Shown here piece by piece: positions 46,255-57,480 of a stretch of DNA of 64,000 nt; position 1 is the stretch's first letter, and the number at the start of each line of letters is the position of its first letter. Made by a program: the position numbers and the translations under genes. The notes beneath the pieces are model-generated. The model had not been told where the DNA came from, did no database searches, and saw only the letters and a list, made by a program, of their open reading frames with translations. The stretch is from Emydura subglobosa (taxonomy: Eukaryota; Chordata; Testudines; Chelidae), in assembly GCA_007922225.1 (NCBI GenBank), contig ML679970.1, forward strand, positions 18,774,290-18,838,289. The letters run 5' to 3'.

Positions 46255-46540
46255 ACCACACTTCAAGATTTCAGCACCAACCACTGCTAAATCCACACAG
46301 ACATAGGAAGTGACACTTCCTGCAGCGCTAGATTGATCAAGGAGTTACTCAACAGGAGATAACGGGCAGCAGTGCTTGGTTCCTCCATCCAATGTAACCG
46401 TTACCCCACAAGCGGACGTAACAACATCTGTGGGAGGCAGAGACAAGGGGCAGACTTGAGGCATGCAGCACCATGCTGAGACACTTGCTCAAGAGGCTAG
46501 GAGTTTGCATTGCCAGGCTCAGTCATTTGCAAATGAAAGG
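46255..46540. repeat. Unnamed dispersed repeat, copy B
   Basis: Second, diverged copy of the repeat at 44090-44335. It carries about 40 bp more between the shared blocks (around 46440-46510). Confidence 0.6.
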
Positions 46541-48724
46541 CAAACGGTCCAGGTCCTTTTAAAAATCCCTCATTTAAAACCTTGTTGTTACAAAGAAGAA
46601 ATAATAATAAAAAAAGAAGTAAAAGCCCCTTGAAAATCTGAAACGGCAGGTCTGTTTGCCAATCTCCCTGGCTTGTTATTGTAGGGGTGCTCGCAGTTCT
46701 GGGCTATACATGCTGGTTGCTTGTGAGCAATGGGATGGCAGGCACTGCCTTTAGTTGCAAAGGGAATGGAGGCATTTGCTTTGGAAAAGAAGAGGCTCAC
46801 AAAGAGTCACATTTCTAGCTGTCGAACGTAACTGGACTACCGAAGACCGACTGCTTAGGTTGACCTGGATCCCTAGAGCATAAATATAAGGCCCCTAGTG
46901 AATAGTGCTGGTACGGGGGACCCGTAGGCCAGATGCAGAGCCGGCTTGGGGAGCTATGTGCTCACTAAGCAAGAGCCTCTACCCCAGCCCAAGAGGTGCT
47001 CTTGAGCGGAACAAGAGCATGTGAGCAGGCCAGAGGGGTGAGTCGAGAGTGGGTGCAGGTGTGGGCAGGGCAGATCTGCCCTCCAGCAATTCGGTGCTCT
47101 GCTTGCTCCCGAGTCGCTGCACCCCCTGCAAGCCTATTCTTGGAACCAACTCCCTTCAATGGCTCTGTTCATGTACTTCAATCCTGCCCTACAGCCCCCC
47201 TCCGCTATTCCAGTCCTCAGCTTTCCTACAGACACTCCCCACACGCAAGCCAAAGCAGACACTGGCACAGATTGCAAAGTCGGAGCGCTCACGTGGCTCC
47301 CTACTGAATGCTGGCTAAGCGGCAGGGACTGAACCTTGAACAGGAAACCATGTATATAGCTGGAGGGGGAGGAAATCTCAATGTTTTATTCAAACCTGCT
47401 TCTTTCATTATGTTTGGGATGAACCGTGAATTACAGGAGGGGGCAGCAGGTAGGGAGTAATATTTCTAATATTGTTACCTTGGCTTCACGTCAAGAGACT
47501 GATTGGAAGGAAAAGCCGCCACTGACCTGCTGGGTCTCTCACAGTGGCTAAGTTCCCGGGCAGGAAGTACCCTTAATAGAGTGGTCTCTGGGCTCTAGGT
47601 GGTTAGGGAGAGAACCAACGGAATAGTTGACAATGGGGGAAAGTGGGGTAGATCAATGGATACCTCTCCATTTTGGGAGCAGAGCCATAAGTACAGGATG
47701 CTCCATCACGCAGGCCCATTCCAAGATCCTAACGTCCTGGCTGCAGTTCTAACTTTACAACCCGTTAGTGACTTTCCCAGATTCCACATCCAGCCCCCTC
47801 CACACATGGAAATCCTTGAAAGGTTTCGCACAGCCACAGTCGTTTCCATATGCAAGGATGAGGTTCAGCCAGCTAGATCCAGTTCCTGTAGGGGAGAAAC
47901 CCCCACAGTCCTGCTCTTCCCCTTTCCCAAACACGCCAACCCCTCTTCTCAGAAAACACAGAAATCAAGGAGGAAGAGAGGCATGCAGCGAGGATGAGAT
48001 CAAGCTGCAAAGTTGGGACCCACTTCCAAACTTTTCTAAGGCACAGGGGCAGGAGGGGGAGTATTTGGATTGGTTCCGAAGTTCAAGGTTTTGTCTTCCC
48101 CATAGACTGGGTAGAGAGGACAGAAGAGACACAGGAGATGAGGGGTTGGGGGAAGATGAGGAGGAGCAGAGAAAACACTTGTCAAGAAACTAGAGCTAAT
48201 CAGTACACAACACAAGATCAGAGATTAGAAGGAAAAACGGGTATGTTTTACAGCTGTCTGTGCCACTGCTCCTGTCAATCTTCTGCTAAAAACAAACCAA
48301 CCCACCCACCCCACACTCTAAACTCTATTGATATTCCACTGAACGCAGAAGCTATTATCCTGAAGCAGTTTGAGAGCAATAACTGTTCTAGATCTGGGGC
48401 CCAGCTGTTTCACTTCACTCTCTTTTGAAAAGGAGAAGAAAATCAATTTAAAAGGGAAATTTCTAGGCTTATTAGTCAATAGAGTGGGCAGAAGGATTAA
48501 AGAGGGCTGATATCCCAGAGAATGCTTTGAAACACAAGCGGTTTAGAAAAGAGTTGTGCTGTTACTGAATCTTATTTTTTGCACTGCAGAAGGGTACATG
48601 ATAGGGAAAGCCCCTTTTCAGTCCTCCAGTCTTGATTCTATTCCTCCACATGCAGAAGAACCAGGGAAGGCTCTTTTCTTTCGGACAGTACAACACAAAA
48701 CATAGATCGTGGTACCCAAACTGC

Positions 48725-48785
48725 AGTAAACTGGTCAGATTCTGCTCTAAGTTACACACTGGTGTAAATCTGAAGCAACTCTGAT
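48725..48785. repeat. Decayed palindromic MITE
   Basis: 'tcagattctgctctaagtta' followed by 'cacactggtgtaaatctgaa'; same type as 39305-39390. Confidence 0.45.
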
Positions 48786-48905
48786 CATGTTTATTATGGT
48801 AGTGCCTAGGGACCAACCCAGGTCAGGGCCCCATTGCATTTGAGACCATACGAACACCACAGCAGTGTCCCTTCCCCATAGAGCTTACAATCTAAGCAGA
48901 TAAAA
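48785..48905 (-). repeat. L3/CR1-like 3' tail
   Basis: 'ttattatggtagtgcctagg', 'cagggccccattgcatttg' and 'atagagcttacaatctaag' form the reverse complement of the tail at 430-550. Confidence 0.65.
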
Positions 48906-49319
48906 CAAGACACGGGGGAGGAAAGGGTTCATTGCACAAGACAAGCAGATAACCTCAGGGGAGTTATTCTGGGGTTACCTCAGTGTAACTCAGGGAAGAA
49001 TTTGGCCCAGTGTCTCCTAGAGATTCCCATGAGATATCTGGATTACTTTAATATTGCACTGATGCACCTGATCCTGTCCACTATCCAAGAGCGCATACTA
49101 GATTAGATGGACGACTGGGCCGATCCACTGCAGCAATCCCTATGTTATTCTGATAAACTGGAGAGCTTTGTGTGTTAATAAGGCAAGTCACAGAAAAGGG
49201 TGGCCTGTCTCTTCAAAGCTGCTGAATAGAACCCATTATAGCATACAGCCTTGTTGATGTCATTGTGAGGTATTCCCAGTGCAAGAATGAGAGGACCCTT
49301 GCTCAATCCAAAAGACGAG

Positions 49320-49910
49320 TTTAAAGATGAATAAAGAGAATAATTTATTTCCGTGCCATATAATTAACTTGTGAAACTCACTGGTGCAGGATGTAACTGA
49401 GTGAAATAACTCAGTAAGTTTAAAAAAAAAAAAAAAAAAAAGGATTCAATATTTATGTGAATACGAACAGACTCCACAGTGAGACTAGTCAAGGAAAAAA
49501 AAACATTAAGAGGGTTAGCAATCTTCATGCTTCAGGGCAGAAGCTGATCACTAGCGTGGTCAGGAAGAAACCTTCCACTCCGCCCTCCTTGTTCCCCAAT
49601 CCCATCATGTGGGCTGTACAACATCCTTTTGAAGCAGCAGGAGATTTTTTTTCCTTGCTGATCATGCTTGTTGACGCCAGAGGAGGTAGTACATAGGCTT
49701 TTATCTATGTATTTTTGCCTCCTCCAGCTCAGAAGTAAAGACAGCAGTCACTGCAGAGTGGGCAAACTGTTCCAGACACAAATGGTTTGTAGGGCTTTGA
49801 TACCACTCTGTAACAGTGCAAGGATACCAGCAGCAGGATAACAGACTAGATAGACTATTAGATCAATGTTCTGGTCTAGCAATTCTTACTGTGTGGAATA
49901 TGTAGAAAGC
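49320..49910 (+). repeat. Old CR1/L3-like LINE 3' region
   Basis: 'ttgtgaaactcactggtgca', 'gcttcagggcagaagctgat', 'ggtcaggaagaaaccttcc' and 'agactagatagactattaga' follow the plus-strand order of an old CR1-type 3' UTR. A 20-base poly(A) run (49422-49441) lies within it. No frame survives. Confidence 0.55.
49422..49441. repeat. Poly(A) run, 20 bases
   Basis: Uninterrupted A run; may be the tail of an inserted retrosequence or slippage inside the CR1 relic. Confidence 0.8.
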
Positions 49911-50283
49911 AATGAATGTTTATTAGCAACCAACAGAAGAGGCTCTCCGGCTTAGCTGCCCATGTCTAAGTGCTCTTCTTACTTTCGAGAGTGCCTGCCA
50001 TTGCAGCCGTATTCCATGGGCATTCCCGGACCACCACCACGTGAAGTCAGTGACAAGTTTCCACGAACGCACAGGGAATTCGCCTGCTTGCACAGGAGAG
50101 AACGGATGTGCATGGGGGGCCGGGCTGTACACGAAGCATGAACTGCAGTCTGAAGCCAGGCAGCGGGAATTTAAACAGTGAGTACAATGCTGCAGTGAAC
50201 ACATGGGAGCTGGAGTCCCCCATTGATCAGGGCAGGCTAGGGGTACCCCAGAAAATACTGGACCACAGTCAAGAGGAGTTCCA

Positions 50284-50655
50284 GAGGGGTAGCCATGTTA
50301 GTCTGTATACAGCAAAAACAACAAGAGTTCTGTAGCACTGTAAAGACTAACAAATTTAATTTCTGCAGGCATAAGCTCTCGTGGACTGTAACCCACTTCC
50401 TCAGATACAAGTAGAAACCAGACAGGGGTATAGATATACATCTAAGCGTGAGGAACAACAATGGGGAAGGTCGATAAAAGCAAAGTCCATTCAGTTAGAG
50501 TAGTTGAGGCCTATTCACAACCATTGATTAGAAGGTGAGAATGTATGAACAGTGACAATTACTTCTTGTAATGAGAGAACCATTCCAAGTCCCGATTCAG
50601 ACCCAGTTTGATTAGGTCAGGTTTGCATTTTGCAAGTTTAATTGCGTCAAGTCAA
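50284..50655. repeat. Dispersed repeat upstream of the CR1
   Basis: Begins 'gggtagccatgttagtctgt' and contains 'gcataagctctcgtggactg' and 'acccacttcctcagata', words I recognise from a repeat abundant in turtles, but I cannot assign its class. It ends where the CR1 5' UTR starts, so the CR1 probably landed in or next to it. Confidence 0.5.
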
Positions 50656-50667
50656 GAGGGGTAATTG

Positions 50668-50705
50668 CAGGGGCGGGGCAACTGCCCCAGCCTTATAAAA
50701 GGCAG
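50668..50705 (+). promoter_or_regulatory. Likely internal CR1 promoter
   Basis: A GC box, ggggcggggc (50670-50679), overlaps the palindrome ggggcaactgcccc, and a TATA-like ttataaaa lies at 50693-50700. That sits about 170 bp upstream of the ORF1 start, inside what should be the CR1 5' UTR. Function is inferred from position and sequence only. Confidence 0.4.
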
Positions 50706-50870
50706 CCAGCTGCGAACCAGCTGAGCGGTGAACAGAGGGGCGGCTAACAGAAGGAGAAGGAGGGAGTTTGCTGGGAGTTCGCCTGCGGAGAGGGCCCACT
50801 GCAGGTTTTTGCCTTTCAGACGTTGCTGAGCAGGAAATTGAGCATCTGAGGAGGCTCTCAGAGCAAAGAT

Positions 50871-51860
50871 ATGGAGAGGGAGCGATCCGTTGTTGTCACC
50901 TGCACTGGATGTGCTATGTTTGTCTTCCTCCCACAGGATAGAGATGACTTCATCTGTACCAAGTGCAGGCTGGTTTCCATACTGGAAGAGAAGGTTAAAG
51001 GACTAGAGACCCAAATATCAACCCTGCGTTGCATTACAGAAAACGATGTCTTTCTCCATCAGGCACAGGCAGAGTTTAAGGAAGATTCAGAAAAGGCCGG
51101 GCAGGCGAAACTGAAGAACGGGGAAGGAAATTGGCAGCATGTGACCTCCCGAAGAAAGAGAACCCATGTGCCCACTATGCAGATAGAAGTAAGGAATCGT
51201 TTTCATCCTCTCTGCACAAGTACTACGGCGGAGAATGATTTGGAGGACCCTTCAGAGGGAATGGATCAGAAGGAGACCCGTTTGATCAGAAGGCAAGGGA
51301 TGCATTCTCCTAGGGACGGGGGTTCCACGACCACCATTCCGAAGAGGAAGAGAAGGGTGATGGTGATCGGGGACTCCCTCCTAAGGGGGACGGAGTCATC
51401 CATCTGCCGTCCGGACCGGGAAACTAGAGAAGTGTGCTGCTTGCCTGGAGCTAGGATTACAGATGTGACGGAGAGACTGCCAAAACTTATCAAGTCCTCA
51501 GACCGCTACCCCTTCCTCCTTCTCCACGTGGGTACCAATGACACTGCCAAGAATGATCTTGAGCGGATCACTGCAGACTACGTGGCTCTGGGAAAAGAGA
51601 TAAAGGAGTTTGAAGCGCAAGTGGTGTTCTCATCCATCCTCCCTGTTCAGGGAAAAGGCCCAGGTAGGGACCGTCGCATTGTGGAAGTAAATGCGTGGTT
51701 ACGCAGGTGGTGTCGAAGGGAGGGCTTTGGATTCTTCGATCATGGAATGCTGTTCCAGGAAATAGGATTACTAGGAAGAGACGGGATTCATCTAACGAAG
51801 ACAGGGAAGAGTATCTTTGCAGACAGGCTGGCTAACCTAGTGAGGAGGGCTTTAAACTAG
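50871..51860 (+). CDS. CR1 ORF1 protein with esterase domain, intact
   Basis: 329 residues from an ATG, uninterrupted. Cys pairs at 11/14 (CTGC) and 29/32 (CTKC) form a probable zinc-binding knuckle. Residues 34-55 look like a short coiled coil, followed by a basic stretch near 94-98. Residues 158-329 are an SGNH/GDSL hydrolase: nucleophile Ser169 in VIGDSL, Gly193 in LPGARI, Asn223 in HVGTNDT, and Asp304/His307 in DGIHLT. The whole catalytic set is kept. In CR1 elements this protein binds the element RNA; the esterase's target is not known to me. Kept open, it supports recent activity. Confidence 0.93.
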   Translation: MERERSVVVTCTGCAMFVFLPQDRDDFICTKCRLVSILEEKVKGLETQISTLRCITENDVFLHQAQAEFKEDSEKAGQAKLKNGEGNWQHVTSRRKRTHVPTMQIEVRNRFHPLCTSTTAENDLEDPSEGMDQKETRLIRRQGMHSPRDGGSTTTIPKRKRRVMVIGDSLLRGTESSICRPDRETREVCCLPGARITDVTERLPKLIKSSDRYPFLLLHVGTNDTAKNDLERITADYVALGKEIKEFEAQVVFSSILPVQGKGPGRDRRIVEVNAWLRRWCRREGFGFFDHGMLFQEIGLLGRDGIHLTKTGKSIFADRLANLVRRALN

Positions 51861-51967
51861 TTTCGACGGGGGACGGGGACCTAAGCCCGAAGGTAAGTGG
51901 GGAAGAGGAACACCACAAGGAAGCAGAAGGAGGAGGGTGCAGCAGGGGAGGCCTCCCGATTCATACT

Positions 51968-54193
51968 GTGAAAGTAGGCCACTCGGCTACTTATCTCAAG
52001 TGCCTGTACACAAATGAAAGAAGCCTGGGAAACAAGCAGGAGGAATTGGAAGTCCTGGCACAGTCAAGAAACTACGACATGATTGGAATAACTGAGACTT
52101 GGTGGAATAACTCTCACGCTTGGAGCACTGTCATGGATGGGTATAAACTGTACAGGAAGGACAGGCAGGGGCGAAAGGGGGGAGGAATTGCACTGTATGT
52201 AAGAGAGCACTATGACTGCTCTGAGCTCCAGTATGAAACTGGAGATAAGTCAGTTGAGTGTCTCTGGGTTAAGCTTAGAAGCAAGAACAATAAGCGTGAT
52301 GTCGTGGTGGGCGTCCGTTATAGACCACCAGACCAGGAGGATGAGGTAAATGAGGCTTTCTTTACTCAACTGGGGAAAGTTTCCAGTTCACAGGACCTGA
52401 TTCTCATGGGAGACTTCAACCACCCTGACATCTGCTGGAAGAGCAATACAGCAGAGCACAAACAATCCAGGAAGTTTTTGGAGAGTGTCGCAGACAATTT
52501 CCTGGTGCAAGTGCTGGAGCAACCAACTAGGGGCCGTGCTTCTCTTGACCTGCTGCTCACAAACAGGGAAGATTTTGTTGGGGAAGTAGAAGTGGGTGGC
52601 AGCCTAGGCAGCAGTGACCATGAGATGGTCGAGTTCAGGATCCTGACAAAAGGAAGAAAGAAGAACAGCAGGTTACGGACCACGGACTTCAGAAAAGTGG
52701 ACTTTGACTCCCTCAGGGAACTGATGGGCAGGATTCCCTGGGAGGCTAATAAGAGGGGGAAAGGAACCCAAGAGAGCTGGCTGTATTTTAAAGAGACCTT
52801 ATTGAGGGCAGAGGAACAAACCATCCCGACGTGCAGAAAGAATAGCAAATATGGTAGGCGTCCAGCTTGTCTTAACAAAGATGTCCTTGGCGAACTTAAA
52901 CGCAAAAAAGAAGCTTACAAGAAGTGGAAGCTTGGTCAGATGACTAGGGAGAATTATAAAAACACTGCTCGAACGTGCAGGAATGAAATCAGGAAGGCCA
53001 AAGCACAATTGGAGTTGCAGCTAGCAAGGGACGTGAAGGGGAACAAGAAGGGTTTCTACAGGCATGTTGCCAACAAGAGGAAGATTCGGGAAAGTGTGGG
53101 CCCCTTACAGAATGAGGGAGGTGACCTAGTGACGGAGGATGTGGAGAAAGCTGAGGTACTCAATGCCTTTTTTGCCTCTGTCTTCACAGACAAGATCAGC
53201 TCCCAGACCGCTGTACTAGGTGGCACAGAATGGGAAGGAGGTGAACATCCCGCAGTGCTGAAGGAACAGGTCCAAGACTATTTAGAAGGATTAGACATAC
53301 ACAAGTCCATGGGGCCGGATGCAATGCACCCGAGGGTGCTGAGGGAGTTGGCTGAGGTGATTTCAGAGCCGTTGGCTATTATCTTTGAAAGCTCGTGGCA
53401 ACAGGGGGAGGTCCCTGAGGACTGGAAAAAAGCAAATATAGTGCCCATCTTCAAGAAAGGGAGGAAAGAGGATCCAGGGAACTACAGACCAGTCAGCCTC
53501 ACCTCAATCCCTGGAAAAATCATGGAGCAGGTCCTTAAGGAATCCATTTTAAGGCACTTGGAAGAGAGGAAGGTGATCAGGAACAGTCAACACGGATTCA
53601 CCAAGGGAAAGTCATGCCTGACCAACCTGATTGCTTTCTATGATGAGGTGACTGGCTCTGTGGATGTAGGGAAGGAGGTGGATGTGATATACCTTGACTT
53701 TAGCAAAGCTTTTGATACGGTCTCTCACAGTATTCTTATCAGCAAGTTAAAGAAGTATGGGTTGGATGAATGGACTATAAAATGGATAGAGAACTGGCTA
53801 GAGCATAGGGCTCAACGAGTAGTGATCAATGGCTCCGTGTCTAGCTGGCAACCGGTCACAAGCGGAGTGCCCCAGGGGTCAGTCCTGGGGCCGGTTTTGT
53901 TCAACATCTTTATTAATGATCTGGAGGATGGGGTAGATTGCACCCTCAGCAAGTTTGCGGATGACACTAAGCTGGGGGGAGTGGTAGATACCCTGGAAGG
54001 TAGGGATAGGATACAGAAGGACCTAAACAAACTGGAGGATTGGGCCAAAAGAAATCTAATGAGGTTCAACAAAGAAAAGTGCAGAGTCCTCCACTTGGGA
54101 AGGAAGAATCAATCCCATGCACAGCTACAGACTGGGGACCGACAAGCTGGGCAGCAGCTCTGCAGAAAAGGACCTGGGGGTAACAGTGGATAA
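51968..54193 (+). pseudogene. CR1 ORF2 (endonuclease + reverse transcriptase), 5' part before a frameshift
   Basis: An open stretch of 741 codons. The first codon listed is GTG, so the true start is uncertain; the frame may open further upstream. The apurinic-type endonuclease has ITETWW (about residues 40-45), [22 protein letters not shown] and the final SSDHEM with Asp217/His218. The reverse transcriptase has [51 protein letters not shown] and the catalytic FADD box (Asp665, Asp666). Near 54105-54125 one base is gained or lost; the frame then ends at 54193 in unrelated residues. The enzyme would nick DNA and copy the CR1 RNA in place. Confidence 0.93.
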
Positions 54194-54761
54194 AAAGCTG
54201 GATATGAGTCAGCAGTGTGCCCTGGTTGTCAAGAAGGCTAATAGCATATTGGGCTGCATTAGGAGGGGCTTTGCCAGCAGGTCACGGGAAGTGATTATTC
54301 CCCTCTATTCGGCATTGGTGAGGCCGCATTTAGAATATTGTGTCCAGTTTTGGGCCCCCCACTACAAAAAGGATGTGGAGAAGTTGGAGAGAGTCCAGCG
54401 GAGGGCAACAAAAATTATTAGGGGGCTGGAGCACAGGACTTATGAGGAGAGGCTGAGGGAACTAGGCTTGTTTAGTCTGCAAAAGAGAAGAATGAGGGGG
54501 GATTTGATAGCGGCCTTTAACTACCTGAAAGGGGGTTCCAGGGAGGATGGAGCTAGGCTGTTCTTGGTGGTGGCAGATGACAGAACAAGGAGCAACGGTC
54601 TCAAGTTGCAGGGCGGGAGGTCTAGGTTGGACATTAGGAAAAAGTTTTTCACTAGGAGGGTGGTGAAGCACTGGAATGGGTTACCTAGGGAGGTGATGGA
54701 ATCTCCATCCTTAGAGGTTTTTAAACTGAGGCTTGACAAAGCCCTAGTTGGGATGATATAG
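54117..54761 (+). pseudogene. CR1 ORF2, 3' part after the frameshift
   Basis: 214 codons in the next frame, starting [20 protein letters not shown] and ending [17 protein letters not shown]. It is the thumb and C-terminal part of the reverse transcriptase: [69 protein letters not shown]. No other stop or shift is visible, so a single indel is the only clear defect of this ORF2. Confidence 0.92.
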
Positions 54762-54845
54762 CTGAGGTTAGTCCTGCTTTGAGCAGGGGGTTGGACTAGA
54801 TGACCTCCTGAGGTCCCTTCCAACTCTAATATTCTATGATTCTAA

Positions 54846-56391
54846 GAGGAGGACAGTCCGCGTCCTCTGTCCACAGCATCACCCCAGTTGCCTCACCCGC
54901 AGCAGAGCCGAGGCAGCAAGCAGGGAAAAGTTGCTCCGTGTGTTGATTGAGGGCCTGCAGCCAGGCTATTGTTCAGCCGCAGAGGAGCCAGGAGCTTTCA
55001 GTGCCCAAACAAAGGCAAGGCAAACAGCCAGCCAACGTGTCTCCCCCCCACCCTCCCGCGCTCTCTCAGCATCTGTTTTACAGAGCAAGTCCATACACTC
55101 CAGGGAAGTGATCCAAGGAGAGGGAAAGGGGTTGACGAGTCTCCAGAACGCCCGGCCAAGACCACTAAGCAGAGCGGATGACATTACGGCAGTCGGCAGC
55201 AACAGGCTTTCCCTGCAGTGCGGTGATTCTGAAGAGGCCAACTGCAGCTTTCAGCCCCCTACACACCAGCCAGAGCCTTGCGCAGCATGAATCAAACTCC
55301 TGAGTCCTTATCCCAGCTCCCTCACCAACTCCCAACTGGCGCTTGGCAGGGGCAAATCACTTGCTTAACTTCTCTATGCCTGTCTGTCCATATGCAGAGT
55401 TGGGAACAAGCCTGTACTGGCATCAGGGAGATAGACAAGAATGGCCTGAATTCTAGGGATCCCTGGGAATCAGAACAATAATATCTAACAGGGGCATGAG
55501 GAGGATTTGCTAGTTAGTACTTCAGAGGCGTATAGGCTTGGAGGATTTGCTGTACAATACTTTAGAGAGGAAGGGCTAGATATGTAGTAAGTATTACTGC
55601 AACGAACTGGCTGTACAGGACAGAATGAGAACTGCTCAGTTCTGTGTCATAGGTCCTACACTGCTAACAGCTAAGAGAGATTCTCCTCCAGGAGTATTTT
55701 TGTAACGTGATTTTGTAATGAGAAGATCTCAGTTCTGTCCCTGATGAAGCTGTGAATTTTGGAGGGCTGAGATATGCAGCCCATTCGTGGCTGTGGAGGT
55801 TTGAGATGGACACAGATTGGTGCATGATTATTACCTTAGCGATGAATTTATATATAATAGTCAGGCTCCTCGTTCCATTAACAGAGGCACTAGGCAGGGA
55901 AAATCCAACCGAGGCATTTCCACAACAGCTACGTTAGTAGTCAGTTACTAGCACTAGCTCTTGAACCAATCACAAACACCACACACACTTCGAATGGCTT
56001 TTCTACATCACTAGGGCTACAAACGCTCAGCAGAAACTACTTTTAGGGGAGTAAGTTTGAACCTTATGGTCTAAGAGAAAGAAGGAACCACAGTATGCAG
56101 GTCGGAAGGGGGATGCAGGAAGGGGTACAGAGAATGCATCAGGAGAGGCATACCTTCATCCTAGGAGAAGATTGACATCAAGTGGTGGAACAATAGCGTC
56201 CTATGCTTCTATTTTAATCCCAAAGGATCCAGGCATGCATGCACTTTGCCCACCAGTAAAATGCACCTGGGTAACTGTGTGTAACAGGGCACAGCAACAC
56301 AGTACAACAGTTGAAAAGTAGGAATGCATGCCGCCTTTTTCCAGAGTATTCACTGATTTAGCTTGACCCCACTTGCGACATCTTGGGCCTA
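54846..56391. other. Stretch without recognised features
   Basis: Moderately GC-rich just after the CR1 (54846-55300), where I looked for the CHST13 anchor exon on the minus strand without success. The rest is AT-rich and unremarkable. Confidence 0.5.
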
Positions 56392-56475
56392 ATTTTCAGA
56401 GATGCTGAGCGCCCTGAGCTGCCATTAGCTTCCATTGGAGTTGTGGAAGCTCAACACTGCTAAAGGTCAGACCCA
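56392..56475. repeat. Palindromic MITE
   Basis: 'gcctaattttcagagatgct' at the left pairs with the right end in reverse, 'gtctgacctttagcagtgtt', with 'gagctgccattagcttccat' at the centre. Same family as 1342-1400 and 58442-58520. Confidence 0.5.
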
Positions 56476-56689
56476 AGGTGTCTCAAGCTGGGTACTCAAA
56501 ATAAATCAAAGCGCCTAGGCTCAGGCTACTTTTGAGACTTTGGCCACGGTGCCTGTTACAGGGCAGCAGGCAAACGGACAAGGCACCTGTGCACCACATG
56601 CAATTCAGTGACTCACGGTACTATCTGTGTCATCAACGAAGCCAAGAGCTTAGTCAGATTCCAAATACAGATTGGCCATGTACATCAGT

Positions 56690-56893
56690 AACAACAACAT
56701 GAAGTTATATGAGAGAGGATAAAAACACCAGGGATGTAAACCTTCATGTTTCAGGGCAAGAGCCAGCCATTCACGGATGGGGGTTAAGAAGAAACCAATA
56801 GGAGGAAGGCGCAATTGTCTACCAGGGGTTTCTTGCATTCTCTCTGAAGCACTGGGCACTGACCTCTACTAAAGACAGGACAGTGGGTTAGAT
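56690..56893 (+). repeat. Old CR1/L3-like 3' region, left part
   Basis: 'cttcatgtttcagggcaaga', 'gggggttaagaagaaaccaa', 'ggggtttcttgcattctctc' then 'gacaggacagtgggttagat' is the normal CR1-type order. The sequence is cut at 56894 by a hAT element and resumes at 57426. Confidence 0.65.
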
Positions 56894-57425
56894 CAGTGGT
56901 TCTCAGCCTTTCCGGACTACTGTGTCCCTTTTAGGAGTTTGATTTGTCTTGCGTACCCCAAGTTTCACCTCAATTAAAAACTACTTGATTGCAAAATCAG
57001 ACACAAAAATGTCACAGCGCACCACTGCTGACAAATTGCTTCCTTTCTCCTTTTTACCATATCATTGTAAAATAAATCCATTGCACTTACATGTCTGTGC
57101 GACACTTCAGTCTGTTTTTCACTTGTGGGCCTTGTCCGAAGCCAGAACCACGGGTGGCGGGGCTGAAGCCCGAGCCCCACCGCCTGGGGCTGAAACATGC
57201 AACTTAACTTCACGGGGCCCCCAGTGGTGTGAGGCCCCAGGCAATTGCACTGCTTGCCACCCCCTAATGCCGGCCCAGCACTTGTGATCCCCTTAAACCC
57301 ATCCCATGACCCCCCTGGCAGTCACAACCCCTAGGTTGAGAAACACTGATCTAGATGACTTGAGTATCACCTAAAAGACCACTCTGTACCCCAAGGGATA
57401 CATGTACTCCTGGTTGAGAACCACT
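56894..57425. mobile_element. hAT-type element, 532 bp, with a possible nested hAT
   Basis: Outer ends cagtggttctcagcc and ggttgagaaccactg are near-perfect inverted repeats. The flanking 8-mers, ggttagat (56886) and ggctagac (57426), match at 6 of 8, as for an old hAT duplication. A second right end, ggttgagaaacactg, at 57334-57348 suggests another hAT copy nested inside or a composite end. No transposase frame. Confidence 0.75.
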
Positions 57426-57480
57426 GGGCTAGACAGAGCACTGGTCTGATGCAGTAGGACAATTCCTAGGTGGTACCCAA
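57426..57480 (+). repeat. Old CR1/L3-like 3' region, right part
   Basis: 'ggctagacagagcactggtc' and 'tgatgcagtaggacaattcc' continue the sequence broken at 56893. Confidence 0.6.

Larger units (their letters stand above)
43193..50283 (-). other. Presumed CHST13 first intron or 5' flank
   Basis: No coding exon recognised. The stretch holds two copies of an unnamed repeat (44090-44335, 46255-46540), a GA microsatellite, an L3-like tail, a palindromic MITE and an old CR1 fragment. No feature was recognised in 43195-44090, 44340-46190, 46545-48720. A 14-bp palindrome cagggcagatctgccct-like lies near 47067. Confidence 0.5.
50660..54845 (+). mobile_element. Nearly full-length CR1 LINE, 4.2 kb
   Basis: All parts of a CR1 are present in order: a GC-rich 5' UTR of about 210 bp, ORF1, a 107-bp spacer, ORF2 with endonuclease and reverse transcriptase, and an 85-bp 3' UTR ending in the CR1 terminal repeat ATTCTATGATTCTA at 54831-54844. 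Most CR1 copies are cut short at the 5' end, as at 23771-24108, so a copy this complete with only one frame error is probably young. No long target duplication is evident, which is usual for CR1. Confidence 0.93.

Noticed and set aside
44090..46540. Endogenous retrovirus with two LTRs
   Set aside because: The paired repeats diverge strongly, no primer-binding site or TG...CA ends were seen, and the 1.9 kb between has no gag, protease or polymerase-like frame.
50871..51860. Host GDSL/SGNH lipase gene
   Set aside because: The zinc knuckle, the position before an endonuclease-reverse transcriptase frame and the CR1 3' end identify it as CR1 ORF1.
52366..52905. 179-codon open frame on - inside CR1 ORF2
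   Set aside because: Shadow of the reverse-strand codon bias in CR1 ORF2.
54966..55241. Candidate anchor exon of CHST13 on the minus strand
   Set aside because: It has an ATG and some hydrophobic residues but no type II anchor of the right length and no donor in the phase needed for the exon at 43110.
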